From positions 1 to 10,368 of the forward strand of contig JAFZDG010000243.1 in NCBI GenBank assembly GCA_017561285.1: DNA of 10,368 nt, in the 5' to 3' direction. Shown here in pieces: positions 9,201 to 10,368 of the stretch (its first letter is position 1; each line of letters starts with the position of its first letter). Position numbers and translations under genes: made by a program. The notes under the pieces were generated by a model. The model was not told where the DNA came from. It did no database searches and saw nothing but the letters and a program-made list of their open reading frames with translations. Origin of the DNA: Bacteroidaceae bacterium (lineage in GTDB: Bacteria; Bacteroidota; Bacteroidia; Bacteroidales; Barnesiellaceae_A).

Positions 9201-9830
9201 TACTCGAGCGATGGCAAGAACTGGAGTACCCTCAATGCCAACGATATTGACGGCAACTGGAACATCACCATAGGCTTGCGTGCATACGCCGACAAGGGTA
9301 TGGAAAAAGCGCCTCGTAAAGTCAATGAAGTACAATTTGCACCTATTGCCAACACCACCAACGAGCCTATCAGAGGTATTCGCTTGGCCGAGGAGGCAAC
9401 TTCAGAGCGCAACGTACTCGAAGGTTACAATGTATATTGCAACAGCGAGTTGCTCAACGACGTGCCCCTACAAGAGACCTACTTTATCGATGAGGAGCAA
9501 CACCCGGCCAACTACTACGAGTATCAAGTTAAAGCTCTCTACTCGGGTTGTGGTGAGGTAGGCTCTAATGTAGTGCGCGTAAAGGCACTCTCATCTATTG
9601 AGAAAACCCTTGCCAATGGCGTGCGCATATACACCTACGATGGTCGCATATACATCAAGGGACTTGACAATGGCACTAAGGTAACACTTGTAGATGCTGC
9701 CGGTCGTGTTATCCACACAGGCTTATCGGTAGACGAGCCCGAGTATGTCATCAACGCAACACTATTGCCCCAAGGTGTATATTTCGTACGAGTATGCAAC
9801 GAAAGCTACAAAGTAGTCATTGCACAATAA
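3150..9830 (+). CDS. Giant multidomain T9SS-exported adhesin-like protein (Fn3, BACON-like, choice-of-anchor J, beta-propeller)
   Basis: A complete 2226-residue protein with no recognised enzyme motif; a role in adhesion, scaffolding or ligand binding at the surface is inferred. The start is the first in-frame ATG and is followed at once by a signal peptide (residues 1-23). Order by residue: Fn3-1 first half 62-83; choice-of-anchor J 87-269; Fn3-1 second half 281-337; a second choice-of-anchor J, WYVDDVKVW near its end, 340-501; a carboxypeptidase-regulatory-like sandwich 505-583; BACON-like first half 585-624; beta-propeller-like 636-881; BACON-like second half (NDWLSIAPEAGTL) 884-945; intact Fn3-2 948-1032; Fn3-3 halves 1037-1061 and 1229-1287 around a jelly-roll-like module 1063-1222; Fn3-4 halves 1290-1317 and 1565-1623 around a second propeller 1329-1563; Fn3-5 halves 1628-1654 and 1803-1860 around a third choice-of-anchor-J-like module 1659-1801; Fn3-6 halves 1865-1888 and 2091-2146 around a second jelly-roll 1890-2046; T9SS-like tail 2149-2226. 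The layout recalls Porphyromonas HagA/gingipain adhesin regions, where modules also sit between a W-P half and a YTVYRDG half. It probably forms an operon with the protease upstream. Domain edges are by eye. Confidence 0.93.
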   Translation: MKYTKYLLPSIIIAAGCLLYSYADNSDMTKKMKPENRPSTEARVYPTPAVTQRLTAAEDGAPYGLHVVDIYNKDVTLRWNNPEATNGYFEDFEAHPDFAINSPGNIGWSYLDMDNEDTYTWTATSFPTQGQKMAYVIMNPATTTPSVADWPAIQPYSGTKMLVAFTVDGGNNDFIISPELNFEENFQVSFRAKSYTEAYGLERFRVGYSTTGKQASNFTYVNPGEYVEVPAEWTLFKYDIPKEAKYVTINCVSHEAFMMLIDDIFVGTNRVRPKAPAQNYLKGFNLYRNDVKVNDDLIEDVSYTDVVEEYGFYNYTISAVYSDGSEKIQQEALTVEVPDIRLLPFEDGFDKNVLEPDNWSTPIDEQGNPSKWSSSYYPYGLVDYSAQYIYSSLNNYSQSLISKELRTVNRENTYLRFNLRHINYNNEVGDTLALEISCDNEQTWQRIDAFANDNGTHEWIVKQYNLNDYLTNDLFRIRYRAFGEDAYYIDYWYVDDVKVWCPEWTSAQLTVMSMGEPMANCYVTLTADHDAFIEATTDKNGVIELPKLEKGQYTIDVRQRGYNIYSSTWDIYQDADNRFTADITKPVLNIDKTSIHASIASESSASQSITLTNNGNGEMKWNLIPQIPAGSGSDKDAWTIQKVFDTSGDLQTSIAFDGEYFYTTSTFYLGRFFKYDRDGNFIEEFTIPGMYYMLYDLAFDGTYFYGSDYSNHLFCLDLRNKQLIKETVVESEPNLKITHCSYDSRNDQFWVGSFNSIGRIDRDGNVTVSFRTIDNTLDMGAFGSAFDNVTPGGPYLWFSNEAVAGTNLIDQLQILQYNLNTRAVTPISHTIDDVPGYQIGTLNVPNYICGVEATTNYIDGTLSLVGVLKQSPSRIFIYELAKTNDWLSIAPEAGTLKSGESQTITFDINSRNGVVGESYSVPVQIYTVPELDADNITVGYTVSEATATPRPTKLTATAEGNASVALAWQVGNANPTGYNVYRNGEKINSELITTTSYTDTQLVYGNYTYTVAAVYGEKESLQSDPTSIYMKIGAPFYEPQNLTINVTNNRDVSLSWLQPDAMLQDSCSIRWDSGINSSSMGMAEGGYFWAGVEWKHAELIEYRNMTITSVDLFIQERLLSLSLQVYKDNKRVVSQNIATTNIKYGEYNNFELKEPISIEPGSDYRVAFLVAHDAGVNPIGIDASESRGKRGNIISEDGKTWYPLTHIGMEGNFNLAINLAPSTTAEEQPLGYNVYRNGVKCNTALVDQLSYNDQLSEAGSYNYQVSSIYAGGGESNLSEVAVAHIMELGNPVPPMNVVAQTELNRTIHVRWDFPITDESSFPIDLAQAQATAEEGYPEYVSMFRGNLAGEIGIASDGEYIYTTLHNTNGTICKYTLDGEYIESILINRNMQGIRNLVYDGTHFFAADANSYLYQIDIENKCITDTFSISEIARHVAYIPELDNGKGGFEVGDWETSIFVSKRGAKLSDGPTLKGAAGSAYYNGTLYTFEQGYEHPYTICCYDIATGALTKTINIGDYVEITPETGAKAGGMSVIYTKEGLTLLAVALQENSNCRFIFFDLGSINGLAGYNVYRNGVKRNNEPIPFRYFTEDEREVGTYEYEIETVYIDGAVSPRSHKAYVDIYDAENCDAPIDVKAVQSTYSYNVNISFVDPTATEAELYESIEEGIVGTAFACADWSNYNGAWQVTDATAYHGTKALQAAKADNAWLIIPAGKPAQDMVFSFVARNHDDHLGSGSLRVLTSVDGNNIEDFIPFKSITTTEAWKQYSFTIPAGSDYIAIRHEAGAHMQYIDAITLDTHTIGEAYGYDIMRNGVQLNDQPITDITYTDRNLLPGSYSYQVRAHYLSSCISEYTEAVNIDLEYSNGCQKPGMLFVEPLDNAYSLAWSAPSLGDVVNIRWHNGHVHDAAGMPSGGAFYAGVQWNSEELKPYEKLSISEVELYIYQVPDALFLLIYEGDNLIAQQYVPNLKQYSFNTVELEQPLLINTNKTLRVVAYIEHNEISVPLGYDAGPGKVGRGDLYSSDGKNWSTLNANDIDGNWNITIGLRAYADKGMEKAPRKVNEVQFAPIANTTNEPIRGIRLAEEATSERNVLEGYNVYCNSELLNDVPLQETYFIDEEQHPANYYEYQVKALYSGCGEVGSNVVRVKALSSIEKTLANGVRIYTYDGRIYIKGLDNGTKVTLVDAAGRVIHTGLSVDEPEYVINATLLPQGVYFVRVCNESYKVVIAQ
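3996..9587 (+). repeat. Six diverged Fn3 second-half repeats (GYNVYRNG modules)
   Basis: Six copies of a 55-57-residue module lie at 3996-4160, 6078-6245, 6840-7010, 7851-8018, 8562-8729 and 9423-9587. Each opens with a G(Y/F)N(V/L)YRNG-like strand, continues with a polar N-rich turn and an SYTD-like strand, then G-Y-Y-V and AVY-like strands. They are strands C to G of fibronectin III folds. Copy 5 (GYDIMRNG) and copy 6 (GYNVYCNS) are degenerate at the motif. Five copies are separated from their presumed A-B half by another domain; only copy 2 is contiguous with it. Confidence 0.85.
6843..7873 (+). repeat. Pair of 20-base perfect direct repeats in Fn3 modules 3 and 4
   Basis: Positions 6843-6862 and 7854-7873 are identical over 20 bases and encode YNVYRNG in both copies. 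They lie 1011 bases apart, which is 337 codons, so recombination between them would remove a whole-module segment in frame. A shorter 15-base match to the fourth module (7851-7865) occurs at 9423-9437. Confidence 0.8.
9594..9827 (+). other. T9SS type A-like C-terminal sorting domain of the giant protein
   Basis: The last 78 residues form a classic pattern: a strand ending in DGRIYIKGL, then VTLVDAAGRVIHTG with the common D-x-x-GR turn, then LLPQGVYFVRV with the G-x-Y-x-VR motif, then a closing YKVVIAQ strand. This is a clearer T9SS type A tail than the one on the protease upstream. It implies export across the outer membrane through the Por/T9SS machinery, whose genes are not in this window. 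Confidence 0.88.
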
Positions 9831-9853
9831 TACGCTATAGGCGTTAAACACCA

Positions 9854-9909
9854 GAGAGGCTGACTAATCTGTCATACGACTTTTTAGTCAGCCTCTCGGT
9901 TTATCTTTT
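9854..9909 (+). terminator. Rho-independent terminator, possibly shared by convergent genes
   Basis: A 14-bp perfect inverted repeat (9854-9867 with 9884-9897, GAGAGGCTGACTAA and its complement) encloses a 16-base loop, and T-rich sequence follows (GGTTTATCTTTT, 9898-9909). It starts 24 bases after the stop of the giant gene and ends that transcription unit. The minus-strand glycosyltransferase stops at 9937, so the same hairpin can fold in its transcript, though the T run on that side is shorter (GGTGTTTAA). The rest of 9831-9936 shows no gene. Confidence 0.78.
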
Positions 9910-9936
9910 CGGGCTTCAACACACAGCGGCCGAAGC

Positions 9937-10368
9937 TTACTTTATCACATCGGTATAGCGTTTCTTGCCACGAAGAAAGTAGTCGAGTACTATATTCACT
10001 TGTCCTTGAGGAAGGTCATTGAGACAATTCTGAGTATGTTGGGTATGGTAGTTCTTCTTCATTTTGCGATAATCGCTATGCGCATTCCACACCGCCTTTA
10101 CAAACGCCCACTTACCCGACACAAGATACTTCACAGCTGATATTCCATCGTACACCATACGGCGGAAGATACGCCATGAGCGAATGTCGGCGGGTAAGTT
10201 TTTGTACATCATCAGCAAGTTGTTACGGTAGTTGAGATACAACTTACGAGGGCTACTACTATCGAGCGATGCGCCTCCATAATGATACACCTCGGCTTGG
10301 GGAACGGCCATAATACGATAACCCATCAAGCGCAATCTCCAACAAAGATCAATCTCCTCCATATGCGC
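9937..10368 (-). CDS. Glycosyltransferase family 2 protein, C-terminal part (5'-partial)
   Basis: GT2 enzymes transfer a sugar from an activated nucleotide-sugar donor, usually in cell-wall, lipopolysaccharide, capsule or glycoprotein glycan synthesis on the cytoplasmic side of the inner membrane. The visible 143 codons begin AHMEEIDLCWRLRLMGYRI at the right edge. This is the family's second acidic motif (E-D/E-x-D-L-x-x-R) that includes the likely catalytic base. Next come VPQAEVYHYGGASL and a basic, aromatic C-terminal tail (KLYLNYRNNLLMMYKNLP) typical of Bacteroidota members of about 330-350 residues. The N-terminal nucleotide-binding half with the DXD motif is off the edge. The Met at 10360-10362 is internal, because the frame stays open to the end with AH before it. 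The stop TAA lies at 9937-9939. It converges on the adhesin gene and shares the intergenic hairpin; nothing in view links it functionally. Family firm, acceptor and donor unknown. Confidence 0.9.
   Translation of the reverse strand, partial: AHMEEIDLCWRLRLMGYRIMAVPQAEVYHYGGASLDSSSPRKLYLNYRNNLLMMYKNLPADIRSWRIFRRMVYDGISAVKYLVSGKWAFVKAVWNAHSDYRKMKKNYHTQHTQNCLNDLPQGQVNIVLDYFLRGKKRYTDVIK

Noticed and set aside
3150..9830. Naming the giant protein HagA.
   Set aside because: Only the nested architecture and domain types resemble HagA. The BACON-like domain, propellers and jelly-rolls differ, and no orthology can be shown from the sequence alone.
3311..9935. A shared 14-base string at 3311-3324 and 9922-9935 as a possible attachment-site pair.
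   Set aside because: The match is short, one copy is ordinary coding sequence and the other lies next to the glycosyltransferase stop. No integrase, inverted repeats or target duplication are seen.

Overview
The window comes from a member of the Bacteroidota, most likely order Bacteroidales. The evidence is two large secreted proteins ending in type IX secretion system (T9SS) type A-like sorting domains, domain types common in Bacteroidales exoproteins (M6 protease, choice-of-anchor J/cleaved-adhesin modules, a BACON-like domain, GYNVYRNG-type fibronectin III modules), and the lack of a Shine-Dalgarno sequence before the one start codon in view. The species cannot be fixed from this sequence.

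Layout: (1) Positions 1-3132, plus strand, carry an M6-family (immune-inhibitor-A-like) zinc metalloprotease. Its N-terminus lies off the left edge; 1043 codons are visible. The protease domain is followed by beta-sandwich modules and a T9SS-like tail. (2) After a 17-base gap, positions 3150-9830, plus strand, carry a complete 2226-residue multidomain surface or secreted protein with a signal peptide, no recognisable enzyme domain and a T9SS-like tail. (3) Positions 9831-9936 are a short convergent intergenic region with a strong hairpin terminator. (4) Positions 9937-10368, minus strand, hold the C-terminal 143 codons of a family 2 glycosyltransferase that continues past the right edge.

The two plus-strand genes look like one transcription unit: a secreted protease plus a giant adhesin-like partner, both probably exported by the T9SS. 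This recalls the protease and hemagglutinin systems of Porphyromonas, although neither protein is called an orthologue of a gingipain or HagA. The glycosyltransferase converges on this unit and has no evident functional link to it.

The most interesting point is the architecture of the 2226-residue protein. By eye it has six Fn3-like domains and one BACON-like domain used as scaffolds. Five of the six Fn3 domains and the BACON-like domain appear split, each with a whole other domain inserted: choice-of-anchor J twice, an unnamed jelly-roll-like module twice, and a beta-propeller-like module twice. The protease seems to use the same trick once. These are pattern readings that structure prediction can test directly.
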